Below, piece by piece: positions 33,609-44,202 of a stretch of DNA of 64,000 nt (position 1 is the stretch's first letter; each line of letters opens with the position of its first letter). The notes beneath the pieces are model-generated. The model saw only the letters and a list, made by a program, of their open reading frames with translations. It did not search any database and had not been told where the DNA came from. Origin of the DNA: Gautieria morchelliformis (taxonomy: Eukaryota; Basidiomycota; Agaricomycetes; Gomphales; Gomphaceae); contig WHVA01000168.1 in the NCBI GenBank assembly GCA_015179125.1, positions 62,001 through 126,000 of the forward strand. Direction: 5' to 3'. The position numbers and the translations under genes were made by a program.

Positions 33609-36347
33609 TTGCCCCAGTCTCATCCTCCTTCAGCACCACCTCACCAGCCGCCATCTCTACCCATGTCGCACCTCACTGGTAAAGCGGCTATGCCAGCCCC
33701 AAGATCAAAGAAAGCCCCGAGAATGTTTAACGGAGAGGACGAGGACATCGCCGAATTCCTCGAAGTTTACGAAACCTGCACTGGCGATGCTCAGCTCCCG
33801 AAGGCTGAATGGGTGAAGGTTATGTTCCATTACCTTGAACGATCCCAGCGTCTCATTTTTGAGGCTTTCGATGGATATGCAGCTGAGGATTGGGACGTGT
33901 TTAGTTCATCAATTAAAGAAGAATTTGGAGGGGCCGTTCAGTCAAAGAAGTGTACGCGTGCCACCTTAGACTCATTCGTTCAGACGTCTGCTGCTAAAGT
34001 TATCATCACTGATACCGAGTTCCGAGTTTATCACCGGTGCTTCCAGGGTACTGCCGCGTACCTGATCAAAGACAAGCAGCTGTCTGAGAAGGACGCCGCG
34101 CGGTACTTCTGGTTCGGCCTCCATCCAGATACACAGGAGCCGCTGGAATGTCACCTTAGTGTTATTAAGCCGGACCACCCACACGAAGACCCCTATGCCA
34201 TCAGTGATGTGTACCAAGCTGGCTGCTATGTGCTCAACAGCAATGCCTTCACCCGCGCCCCCCCCCTGTCGACTCCGTCCCCGGAGGCCTCATTTCTCCA
34301 GTCCCAGGGAGTTGGGGAAGCATCGAGAGTCGTGAAGAAAACAGTCCAGTTTCCCAGTCAACAGCCCGGTGATGTGCAGGACCTCCTGAAGCATCTTCGA
34401 GATTTTAAAATTGATGATACGGCTTATATGACCACGTACTTTCAGATTCTGGCAAAGGACCCTGCCTGTATGAATATGCTGCAACCACCAAAGGCCTTTG
34501 TCCCTGCTCTCCCGGCCGGGCTACCTGCGTCGCTTCCGGTGCCACAGGCTTGCCGTCTGCCAGTGTCGCGGCCATGCGCCTTTCGCAATGCATCAAACTG
34601 TTCGGGGATCGGGCCCCGTGAATGTCCTATCGGTCAGGAGTACATTAGAGAGGGCAAGGTTGTCTTCGATACCGGCTGTTACAGATGGCCGAATGGCGTT
34701 CGTGTGCAGGGTCACCCACAGGGACTCAAGGTGTCGGTGGATCTGGCTCTGCAGTCTCGCGCATCAAATCAAAATGTCCACGAAGGGACAGCTACATATT
34801 ACAGAGTGGAGCCGGTGGAAGAGGACATGGATAGAGGAGTGGAGGGCGAGCTGAAGAATGCGGACGGGGGGGAAGGTTTTGAGGATGCAAAGGGGGCATA
34901 CCCTGCGATGGTCTCGGTAGCAACGGAGGCGGCGAAGTCACCAGTGGAGCCAGGCAAGAAGTCGCCCCAGTACCAGTACTCTTCCAAGTGCGATGACCCC
35001 AGCGCGGTCCAACGTGTCTTCGAACGGACTCTCGCTGCGCCAGCTAACATCTCGGTCGGGGAGCTTTTATCATTGTCACCGGATTATCGAAAGTATAGTG
35101 TGGACTTCTGCAAAGTCAACAGAATGGCCGCCTACTCCCTTTCGCCGCAGCTGCCTTCTCCCCTCCCAACGGCCACAAATCTGCTTAGTGCCGCCGCCCC
35201 GGTCTACTCAGCGCCCATCATGGAGCTGAAGGTTAGAGTCGCGGGGCAGTTCGACGAGGTGGGGCTTTATGACTCGGGCGCCGAGCTCATTTGTATTAGC
35301 AAGGAGGCTGTCCGCGAGTTGAACCTGCCTTGGAACCCGGATTTGAAGCTGAACATGAGGGATGCGAACGGGGGCACCAAAATGAATACAGGGGTTGTGG
35401 AAAATTTGGAGCTCACAGTCGCTGGTATTAGTATCTTCGTCCATGCTTGGATCATCGAGAAGGCGCCTTACCGGCTGCTGTTGAGGCGACCGTTCCAACT
35501 GGCCGCACAGTGCGACACGGAAGACGTAGGCGAGACACTTATAATTTTTGATCCCAAAAAGCCGGGGAAGAGGATGCGGGTCCCAATGATGCCTCACCGT
35601 TCTGGTGACAACCACCAAGCCCATCTTATGCTAGCAGCGCCATCTCCTGCCCAAGGTCTTCTAGTTCCAGCCTTCCGGTCAGTATCACTTCCGGTGGCCT
35701 CCCATTACCTACGCACCGTCTACGACTTTACGACTCCCGCCCTGGGCCTTAAGTATAAGCCAGTCGCGCGTAAAATTCGCCCGGTCGCAACAACGCTGCC
35801 GGAGGCAGCGCGTCCAAACCGACGGTTTCCTGAGGACCCCCTGCTGACTCTCCCGGCTCTGTCCCTGCGGCCAGGAACACCACTAGCGTTTGGGAAGCGG
35901 TTGACGAAGGAAAGATGGGAGGCGTTTGAGTGGAGGAGGAGGGGTTTTCTGTGGGAAGAGGAGGAAAACTTGGTCTTCGAGGTGCTGGCGAAGAACGAGG
36001 AGGCATTGGCATGGGAGGACGCTGAGCGTGGGAGGTTTCAAGAGGACTACTTCGACCCGGTGGTCATCCCAACGGTGGAGCACGAACCGTGGGCGTTGAA
36101 GAACATTCCCATCCCGCACGGTCTGCGCGAAGAAGTCATCAAGTTCATCAAGGATAAGATTGCATGCGGGACTTACGAGCCGTCGGGATCTTCCTATAGA
36201 TTGCGTTGGTTTTGTGTGCCGAAGAAGAACGGGAAGTTTCGGATTGTGCATGATTTGCAGCCGCTGAATGCAGTCACCATAAAAGATGCTGGCTTGCCCC
36301 CCAATGTCGAGCCCTACACCAAGCAATGCACGGGAAGGGCAATATAG
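33609..36347 (+). CDS. Gypsy gag-protease and start of reverse transcriptase
   Basis: The 912-codon frame begins 194 bases after the 5' LTR. Capsid-like gag is near residues 30-130 (MFNGEDEDIAEFLEVYETC, then DWDVFSSSIKEEFGGA). A retropepsin-like protease has its active site LYDSGAELICIS near residue 555. The reverse transcriptase begins near residue 840 (GSSYRLRWFCVPKKNGKFRI, LQPLNAVTIKDAGLPPNVEP). No CCHC zinc knuckle is obvious. The frame stops at CTGRAI, where a small deletion shifts RT into the next frame; in relatives gag-pol is one continuous frame, so the element is probably disabled here unless this is a sequence error. Confidence 0.85.
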   Translation: MPQSHPPSAPPHQPPSLPMSHLTGKAAMPAPRSKKAPRMFNGEDEDIAEFLEVYETCTGDAQLPKAEWVKVMFHYLERSQRLIFEAFDGYAAEDWDVFSSSIKEEFGGAVQSKKCTRATLDSFVQTSAAKVIITDTEFRVYHRCFQGTAAYLIKDKQLSEKDAARYFWFGLHPDTQEPLECHLSVIKPDHPHEDPYAISDVYQAGCYVLNSNAFTRAPPLSTPSPEASFLQSQGVGEASRVVKKTVQFPSQQPGDVQDLLKHLRDFKIDDTAYMTTYFQILAKDPACMNMLQPPKAFVPALPAGLPASLPVPQACRLPVSRPCAFRNASNCSGIGPRECPIGQEYIREGKVVFDTGCYRWPNGVRVQGHPQGLKVSVDLALQSRASNQNVHEGTATYYRVEPVEEDMDRGVEGELKNADGGEGFEDAKGAYPAMVSVATEAAKSPVEPGKKSPQYQYSSKCDDPSAVQRVFERTLAAPANISVGELLSLSPDYRKYSVDFCKVNRMAAYSLSPQLPSPLPTATNLLSAAAPVYSAPIMELKVRVAGQFDEVGLYDSGAELICISKEAVRELNLPWNPDLKLNMRDANGGTKMNTGVVENLELTVAGISIFVHAWIIEKAPYRLLLRRPFQLAAQCDTEDVGETLIIFDPKKPGKRMRVPMMPHRSGDNHQAHLMLAAPSPAQGLLVPAFRSVSLPVASHYLRTVYDFTTPALGLKYKPVARKIRPVATTLPEAARPNRRFPEDPLLTLPALSLRPGTPLAFGKRLTKERWEAFEWRRRGFLWEEEENLVFEVLAKNEEALAWEDAERGRFQEDYFDPVVIPTVEHEPWALKNIPIPHGLREEVIKFIKDKIACGTYEPSGSSYRLRWFCVPKKNGKFRIVHDLQPLNAVTIKDAGLPPNVEPYTKQCTGRAI

Positions 36348-39063
36348 TGATCTCTACGTTGGCTATGATCACGCACCTATTGCGTCAGAATCCCGAGATT
36401 TGACTACATTCCAAACGCCGCTGGGACCGTACAGGCTCACTGCCTTGCCTATGGGATGGTCCAATTCGGTCTCGATCTTCCAGGGTCATGTCACTTTCAT
36501 TCTTCAGGACGAGCTCCATACGGCTCCACCTTTTCTCGACGACGTCCCGATCCTAGGCCCAAAGACAAGGTATGAACGGGAGGACGGAGGCTTTGAGACC
36601 CTGCCCGAGAATAATGGCATACGGTGTTTCGTCTGGGAGCACTTCAACGATGTTAACAGGGTGTTCCATCGTATGAAGCATGCTGGAGGTACCTTCTCTG
36701 CGCATAAGCTACACCTGGGAGTCCCTCAAGTGAGTATTGTGGGACATACATGCAACTATGAGGGTCGCGTACCGGATAAGGCTAGGGTTTCCAAGATCCA
36801 GAACTGGCTGGCTTGCAATGACCTAACGGAGGTACGGGGCTTCTTAGGCACCTGTGGGGTGGTACGGATTTTTATTGAGGGCTTTGCGGAGGTGGCCCGG
36901 CCGTTGATCCAGTTGACAAGGAAGGGGGTGGAGTTTGTGTGGGGAGATGAGCAGCAGACGGCGATGGATATTTTGAAGGAACGGGTGGTCTCAGCACCTG
37001 CGCTGGCGCCTATCGATTACCCCAGCAATCGGCTGGTTATTGTCGCAGTGGACTCATCCTTCCTCGCGGTGGGCTGGATCGTGTATCAGCTGGACGAGGT
37101 GGGTCGCCGAAAGCCATCACGGTACGGTTCAATCTCGTGGACGGAACGTGAGGCCAGATACTCCCAGTCGAAGCTGGAGTTGCATGGTGTCTTTCATGCG
37201 CTGAAGTCCCTTCGCATACATTTGGTGGGTCTGCCGACGTTTCGGTTAGAGGTGGATGCAAAGTACATCAAAGGCATGTTGAACAATCCGGATATTCAAC
37301 CTAACAATGCCATGAATTGGTGGATCGCGGGTATTTTGCTCTTTAGCTTCGAGCTCGTTCATGTTCCAGGGAGACTACACGAAGGACCGGACGGGCTTTC
37401 CAGAAGGTGGGCCGCCCTAGGGGATGAGGAGGAGCCGTCGGACGAGTGGGTAGATGAAGTGTTGGAATTAGGGGTTTGGGTCAATTCGTGGGTGGAAGGA
37501 CAGGCATTAGAGAAGGCCGGGTCAACGCTACCGCACTTCCAACGAAGTGTCGGTTATCCGACCAGGGGGCAAGCGTTGACGCCGCCTAAGGCTTTTGTGC
37601 GGGGTGAGGGGGAAATAGGAGGCTCGTATTCTTTGGGCCAGGCGGCGGCGCGTTCCTTTCCTTTCCTTTGTTTTGCCGTGGGTCCCATCCCGGAAGGACA
37701 GACCCTTGACGCGATCCCACGCTCAGAAGCAGACATCGCCGCAGATTTAGAATTGCCCCAGGTCAAGACATCCTTGGACACTGCGCAGAGGCCGGCCGCT
37801 CTCGACGATGGTCACTTCAGAAGATTCCTCCGACGCGCCTCTCGGTTTTTCGTGCGCAATAATCAGCTCTGGCGCCGCAGCCCTACTAAGGCTCACCAGC
37901 TCGTCATCCTCCTTGCTACGGAGCGTCTATCTTTTATGCTGCAGGCACACAACCAGCTCGGGCACAGGGGTTTCTACTCGACGCGCCGAACCCTGACCGA
38001 TCGTTTTTGGTGGCCGGGTATTGACCGAGACATCGCCTGGTTCCTGAAGACGTGCCACGAGTGTCAGATCCGTTCCACCCAGCACGTGCATATTCCCCCC
38101 GTTGTAGCAGCTCCCGCCCCTCTCTTTCGCAGAGTTCACATTGATACGATGCATATGCCGAAGGTCGCGGGAGTGTCGTATATTTTGCAGGGCCGTTATT
38201 CATTGATTTCTTATCCCGAATTCAGGATATTGGCGAAGGAAACGGGTGTGGCAGTGGGGAAGTTTGTGTTCGAGGATCTGCTGTGTAGGTGGGGTGCGGT
38301 GGAGGAGATTGTTACAGATAATGGGGCGCCGATCGTTGCGGGGCTGGACTGGCTGGCGAAGAAATACCACATTACTCATATCCGAATCTCTCCCTATAAC
38401 AAACAGGCTAATGGGATTGTGGAGCGGAGTCACAGGAGCATCAGAGACTCCATCGTTAAGGCTTGTGATGGCGATATCACCCGCTGGCCCTCCGTTACGC
38501 CCCACATATTTTGGGCAGATCATGTTACGGTACGCAAAGACACGGGGCTTTCCCCCTTTTCATGGCACACGGTGTCGACCCCATCCTTCCCTTCGACCTC
38601 GCTGAAGCCACCTTCCTGGTGCCGAAGCTCGACAAACCCCTCTCCTATGTCGACCTCATTGCGATCCGTGCTCGTCAGCTCGAGAAGAGGGAGGAAGACT
38701 TGGCGGCAGTGAAAGACCGCGTCCTGAAAGCCCACTATGCGTCCATTGCTCAATTCGAGAAGGAGAACGCAAATCTCATTAAGGACTACAACTTCGTACC
38801 TGGATCACTTGCTGGTCCGTAACACGAGGATTGAGGCTGATCTCTCCCGAAAGACGAAGCCGCGTTATCTGGGGCCTCTCCTTGTGGTCAGACGCAACCG
38901 TAATGGCGCGTATATCCTCGCCGAGCTCGATGGTTCTGTTCATAAACTGCCTTTCGCCGCATTTCGCTTGGTCCCCTATTATCCCCGCTCACGCACCATC
39001 ATTCCCGTCACAACTGTCGTTGACAATGGCGATATCCCTTCGGACGCCTCCGTCTCCAGTTGA
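36340..39063 (+). pseudogene. Gypsy pol: reverse transcriptase, RNase H, integrase with two more frameshifts
   Basis: The frame running to 38712 continues RT (YSDLYVGYD, TTFQTPLGPYRLTALPMGWS, catalytic PFLDDVPILGPKTRY), then the connection (EVRGFLGTCGVVRIFIEGFA). RNase H follows with its acidic residues intact (VAVDSS, SKLELHG, EVDAKY, GPDGLSRR). The integrase has the HHCC finger (CHECQ) and catalytic D, D, E (HIDTMHMP, VTDNGAPI, NGIVERSHRS). Near 38560 coding moves to the next frame (FMAHGVDPILPFDLAEATFL), and near 38815 it moves again (VRNTRIEADLSRKTKPRYLG) to a stop at 39063. Catalytic residues survive while frames do not, fitting very recent decay or assembly indels. Confidence 0.85.
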
Positions 39064-39123
39064 CTTCTGCCTTCCCAACCTTACGATTGACCGGGGACGG
39101 TCAACATTTTAGTCCCGGGGAGA

Positions 39124-39576
39124 TGTAAGGGAGTTACACTCCCTGTACGGTGATTTCTGACACAGTCTATTTTTACATTTCCTGGTTATTCTATTCTTAG
39201 GCTCGTAGTGATTAAGATCCGGACATTGCCTCTTTTGTTCCACTCGCGCGTATCTTATCAGTCCACCGTGCCACTCGCGCGTACTTATGTTTCACTGATT
39301 GCATCCTTACATACCCAGTCCACCGTTCCACTCGCACGTACCTACTGTCCACTGATCACATCTTTACATACCTATGTCCACCAGCTGCGCGGCTTCCACT
39401 CATGCCACCGCACGGTTCGTGTCTTTCCCTATAAAACCGAGCTGTACTTAGTTCTAGAATATCATCTTACTTTTCCGCACTTCACTCGAGCTTATAAGCC
39501 TCTAGCTAGTGCGACCTTAAGGTCACACATCTCTACTATCCTCGATTCTGCACTCGCAGTACTTAGGATTCTTACA
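39124..39576 (+). repeat. 3' LTR of the nested gypsy element
   Basis: A 453 bp near-identical partner of 32963-33415. Differences noticed: ACACTGCC to ACATTGCC, CGCACATACC to CGCACGTACC, CACTCGTGCC to CACTCATGCC. Confidence 0.9.
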
Positions 39577-40924
39577 CTGAATGAGAAAGGGTTGCCACAA
39601 GATCAAGGCAATGTTGCTGAGGTAGGATGCTGCATAGGAGACTCGCTGTTGCTCCTGCTGGAAATTTTGTGGCTTGTTGTCGAAGACCATAATACAACTA
39701 GCAATGAATGTTTGGAGAAGGTGAGGTTCCTTTCCTGTGAATTTCTCAGGTTTCACAGCATCAGAATCACCATCAGGGGCAGCCTGGAGGTAGGTGAATG
39801 GATAAGGGTAATAAGGGTTCCACAAGAATCCTGGTTATGGCCAAGGCCCTCCACCAGGAGGTGGAGGTGGGCCAGGAGGTCCAAGGGGGCCGGGAGGCCC
39901 AATCAGAGGTACTTCAAAATGGGGCAAGGGTGGCCCGAAAGGTGGTGGAGGAGCTGGTGCAGGCCTGCCAGGTGGGGCAGGAATCTGTGCCGGAGGTTGC
40001 TGTGGGGGAGGTTGTCCCCCGAAGGGGTGAGGTGGGGCAGGAATCTGTGCTGGAAGTTGTTGTAGGGGAGGTTGTCCCGCGAATGGAAGAGGTGCAGGCC
40101 TGCCAGGTGGGGCAGGAATCTGTGCTAGAGGTTGTTGCGGGGGAGGTTGCCCAGCGAAGGGGTGAGGTTGTCCTGCAAAGAGAGGTGGGGTGCCCCCGAA
40201 TGGCACAGCATTCAGATTGTAATAAGGCAGGCCACCAAAAGCATAGCCAAGGTGGTGTCCAAGGGCAGGGTCAGTGTGATGTCCCTGATCCGCTAAAGGC
40301 ACCTGGGGAGGAAGACCTTGTTGGGAATCAACTCGAGTGTGGTCGCTGTGTACCAAATGGTGAGGACTGCAAAGAGCCTGGGAATAGTGCGAAGAGGCAT
40401 GTGAGTGATGTGAATGAGATGAAGAATTGTGTGAAGCAGGCATGTGAGCCCGAAATCCCCCTTGTACAGGGGTGGTGTGCCCAGCATTGAGAGGTGGTGT
40501 AGGATGCATATATGGAGGACGTTGGGCATAGTGCACATCGAGAAATGGATTCAGAGTATGACTAGGTGAAGCCAGTGGCAAGTGGGGTCCTGCGAAGGCC
40601 AATTGTAATCAGGATCCTGAGGCACTGACAATCTGAGGAAGTCTAGAAGGATAAGGTGCTTGAAAGCTGCTAGGGTTCTGTGGGTGAATGAGGGGCCAAT
40701 AGGCGGCGTAAAGAATTGGCACTGGGCCTGTTGCTGGATATGGAAGTACTGGCTGAAAGTGGGCGCTGAGGGGAGAAGTGCTGTTTGCCTGGAGTTAGCT
40801 GGTGTTGAACATTGAAATGAGGTGGCAACGCGTGTTCAGGGACCGGATGATGTGGTGTAGGCCGAGATGCGGACATAGCGACTAAGCAGGAGAAAGGGAT
40901 GATGTCTCCAGTGGGGCCTTGCAA
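39577..40924 (-). pseudogene. gag N-terminal part of the gag-only element (Pro-rich)
   Basis: Read on the minus strand, the frame from 40602 (or 40924 upstream) encodes a His/Pro-rich region and then a repeated proline-rich module, FAGQPPPQQPLAQIPAPPG, in three or four copies, ending PPPGGGPWP-stop. After one in-frame TAA it continues as LWNPYYPYPFTYLQAAPDGD, VKPEKFTGKEPHLLQTFIAS and QQRVSYAASYLSNIALILWQ, a typical capsid-like gag, up to PFLIQ at the insertion point of the nested element. The long plus-strand frame here is its antisense shadow. Confidence 0.8.
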
Positions 40925-40998
40925 AGTGCTCTTGTTGTGTAGATGACATGAGAAGTAGATAGAGAATGCTTTGACTGTAGTTGTTAGTTCAATTATAC

Positions 40999-41879
40999 TG
41001 TCAAGATTGGTTTTTAGGCGTTAATATCGTGTATTAGTGAACACAGCGAATGCCGGAATAACTTGTGCAACAAAGTGTGCCGTTCGGCAAATAAGATGAA
41101 CCAATAAATGTCCAGAAGGTGAAAGGGCTGCCCAAATGGAGCTCGCCCTATCTACAGTCGTAGCAAAGTAGCCCGTGACACTTGACGATGTAATGTGCAA
41201 GGTCTCACAGAAAGGTTGTCAAGCAGTAACAATCCTTTGCCAACAGCACCAATAATAGTACGAAGGCTAAGGTAGTGAAGGTGAAGTACGAAAACTCACC
41301 AGTGGTGCTTAAGTCCTCCTCTGATCAAAGATGGTAGTCTATAGAAGAGGGCTCAAGATGATGGTCACAGTGAGGTCAAGTTTTTCACAAGATAGACATA
41401 TGATAATTGAACTGGGGAATATACATGTGAACGTAAACTACTTATACTGAGTGCTCATATGATGTTAGAGGCCATCTTGAGTCAGGGTTGGATAGGGGTG
41501 CGCAGTCAGGATACAAATAGGTGAAACACATATACAATGGAAGAGGGGAGGAGTGCAAACATGAAAAAATGGAGGGAGAGAGGACGAAGGCACCTATGTA
41601 AGAAAACACGCCTTGAGACCTGCATACATGTTACCCTGCACCGACTCTTGGTCTGCTGGGTTGATCCCACATGATCTACGGGTAGGACATCCCACGAATG
41701 TATTCTGGCCATAGGAACACCCAAAAGGGGGTTGAATCGGGAAGATAATGGGACCCATGATGAACCATCACGCCTGAATTCAGCAAAGAGTGAACAGAGC
41801 AAACATAGGGGCGAAGAAAAGGAAGGGAAAATGGAGATAACTGGATACAGGAATAAATGAGTCATGACAATCATGCTCA
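40999..41879 (-). repeat. 5' LTR of the gag-only element
   Basis: On the minus strand it begins TGTCATGACTCA and ends CCAATCTTGACA (881 bp). It is shorter than its partner because of internal deletions. Confidence 0.8.
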
Positions 41880-42700
41880 TAATCTACATTTGGCAGGTGA
41901 TGGTAACTAATAGATTCAACATTAGCAAAAAAGTGACGTTCAAAATTGCTATCTGTTCTAAGTCTTTTGTATATTTCAGATGGATTAATACCACCTAATA
42001 ACCAAATCCGAAAATGACCATGAAAGTTAGCATGTTCTGTTAATTCTACGGTTCCAGACCATGCTTGTAAATGTCCAAGAATACCACCTGCTGTACAACC
42101 AGTATTACTTTTATAATCCCATCCAAATAAATGTTCAAAAATCACCTGCATAGAAAAAGTAATTGTAGGCGCAGAGGTCTGAGACAGAGACTCTAAGGCT
42201 AAGACGACGTCAGGAGAAGCTGAGAGGTCGTCGTACAATTGGGGCTCTACTTATACTAGCTAGAGTGACCTTTTGTACTCTAGAAGAGGAATAGAACAAT
42301 AGGGTAGAACAATGGGGTGAAGATACAAAAGGGGCTGTGGCAAGGGACAACACGCTAAGTGGACAAAGGGTCGGTGATCTCGGTGATCAGTCAAGTATGA
42401 CCGGTTTTTCAACAGTAATAAAATCTGATGCAGCAACTGGATCTTTTGCCGATCTAAGAGCACATTCGCCTATAGAAACCAAAGTAGAATACTGAGCTGT
42501 CAAATCAACATTAATATCTCCATACATTAACTGAAAGATAGGACTATGAGCAGCAGAAGGATTTAGTGTTAGATAAATATGTGGCATCCCAAACAGTCCC
42601 AAATAGCTGCAGATACAACTATGGGCATACAATTTTGAACTTTCAGAACCGGGAATATGGGCTGAAATCATATTTATATGACATGACAAATACAAACCGG
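41880..42700 (-). pseudogene. Helitron Rep fragment
   Basis: The minus frames contain GLFGMPHIYLTLNPSAAHSP (42695-42387) and, after a break, HLFGWDYKSNTGCTAGGILG and FHGHFRIWLLGGINPSEIYK (42238-41880). The order and spacing match the Helitron_like_N domain, with HGHF as the HUH-type motif in a variant lacking the usual GRGTLHLH. It is cut off by the LTR at 41879 and by copia sequence beyond 42700. A different lineage from the Helitron at 25-27 kb. Confidence 0.6.
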
Positions 42701-42729
42701 CACGATCCCTGTCTGACTACTTTGAAGTT

Positions 42730-44009
42730 ACATCACCGGTTGTCAAGCTAGACAGCCTCCACCTCATGCTCGCGCTCGCTATCCAAAATGGGTGGGAAAT
42801 TGAGATGATGGACATGAAAGGCGCGTACTTAAACTCCACTCTAGACAAGGAGATCTACATGCGCCAGCCAGATGGCTTTGATGACGGGTCAGGACGTGTA
42901 CTGAAGCTGCATCATGCCATGTATGGCCTGAAACAGTCAGGTCATTCCTGGTACAAGAAGCTCACTATGGTCCTCATCGATGATGGTTTCATGCAGAGCC
43001 ACGCTGATGACTGCGTTTTGTTTAAGAAAACCGGCAACCGGCTCAGTATCATCACCATTTATGTGGCTGACCTTGGTCTTTTTGCCAGTACCAAAACATT
43101 AATGGAGAGTGTCAAAAACCTCCATTCTAATTTTACGATGAAGGAACTCGGCGAGATGCTCAAAATCCTCAGTATCAGGGTTGAAATTGACCCTGATCGT
43201 GACTTCATTAAGCTGTCGCAGGGCCACTACATCGACATTATTGTCCAGCGCTTTAACCTGGTCGAGGCCCCGCCGGTGGACACGCCCATCTTACATGACA
43301 TCAAGTCGCTTGAGCCATGCCCTGTAGATGACCCGGTGCCAGATGTACCTTACGCACAGGCAATTGCGTCCCTGATGTACGCTGGCTGTCCTAGGCTCAT
43401 GTCCCGACATTGCCTTCGCAGTCCAGCAGTTGAGTCAACACACTCATAATTTTACTATGTCCCACTGGATGGCAGTCAAATGCCTTATTCGATACCTCAA
43501 AGGCACACACGACAAGGGCATCATATTGCGTCACTCACCGTCCATCCCTCTCATTGAAATCTTTCCGACGCCAACTTTGCTGGCCTTACTGATTCACATT
43601 CTGTGGGTGGTTATGTCTGTCTTTATCATGGTTGCATCGTCGCATGGTTTCCAAGAAGCAGACTCGGATTGCCCTCTCCACCATGGAATCCAAGTCCATG
43701 GCTTTGATCCCTGGGGTCAGGCACGCCCTGTGGATTCGCCACCTCATCCAGGAGCTCGGATTGCCCTGCACCGAGCCGATTCCCATTTATTGCAACAATA
43801 TGCAGACGATTTCTAACATACACAACGCATCCCACCATCCCCACACCAAACATTTGCGTGTCGAAGGGCATTGGATTCGCGAGCTCGTTGACCACGGTGA
43901 CGCCAACATCACTTATGTTCAGTCCACTGAGAACATCGTGGACGTCTTCACGAAGTCTCTGCCACTGGCGCAACACAAGTTTCTGATTCTTAAATTAGGC
44001 ATGTTGTGA
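42730..44009 (+). pseudogene. Ty1/copia reverse transcriptase and RNase H, decayed
   Basis: The plus frame from 42766 reads AIQNGWEIEMMDMKGAYLNS, EIYMRQPDGFDDGSGRVLKL, MYGLKQSGHSWYKKL and TIYVADLGLFASTK, the copia RT (RVT_2). The catalytic YVDDL box is YVADL, losing an Asp. RNase H pieces follow in other frames: MAVKCLIRYLKGTHDKGI (43430 frame), then TRIALSTMESKSMAL and IPIYCNNMQTISNIHNASHH, ending KSLPLAQHKFLILKLGML at 44009. Gag, protease and integrase are absent upstream, where Helitron sequence begins. A polypurine-like CACTTGGGGGGT follows at 44019. Confidence 0.85.
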
Positions 44010-44032
44010 TTTTTGTTTCACTTGGGGGGTCC

Positions 44033-44202
44033 GTTGAATTTTCCATCGCTCAAATATTACTTATCTATGGTCACTCGTGGTTCCACTAGTTCAAGCTTCC
44101 TATCGAATCCCTTAGTTACAGTAGCTAGTCTCTGTATATTTTTCTAAAACCTCGCGAGTCGAGGAATACAATCTTGTCCTTTACTATCACCTACTCTCAA
44201 CA
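44033..44202 (+). repeat. Probable short 3' LTR of the copia remnant
   Basis: Sequence after the polypurine tract begins GTTGAATTTTCC and ends CTACTCTCAACA, the usual TGTTG...CAACA type of copia LTR, about 170 bp. There is no second copy in the window, so borders are tentative. Confidence 0.45.

Larger units (their letters stand above)
32963..39576 (+). mobile_element. Ty3/gypsy LTR retrotransposon, young, nested
   Basis: Identical-length LTRs (453 bp) bound gag-protease-RT-RNase H-integrase in gypsy order. The target repeat CTGA flanks it (32959-32962 and 39577-39580). By eye the LTRs differ at only about three positions. A polypurine tract, CGGGGAGA, lies just before the 3' LTR, and TACTGGAGCC follows the 5' LTR, with TGGAGCCTC a plausible primer-binding start. 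It inserted into gag of the minus-strand element: host frame FLIQ-VPEPP is exact after its removal. No envelope-like gene. Confidence 0.95.
30983..41879 (-). mobile_element. LTR retrotransposon carrying only gag, split by a nested element
   Basis: The two LTRs are 40999-41879 (5', minus sense) and 30983-32014 (3'). Interior DNA, after removing the nested 6.6 kb element and one CTGA, is only about 2.4 kb and encodes gag but no protease, reverse transcriptase or integrase. This matches the terminal-repeat-with-gag (TR-GAG) type of non-autonomous element described in plants. No target duplication is visible at its outer ends, and the LTRs differ by indels, so it is old. Confidence 0.7.

Noticed and set aside
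39798..40490. 230-codon plus frame rich in Val, Gln and Glu
   Set aside because: Antisense of the proline-rich gag repeats.
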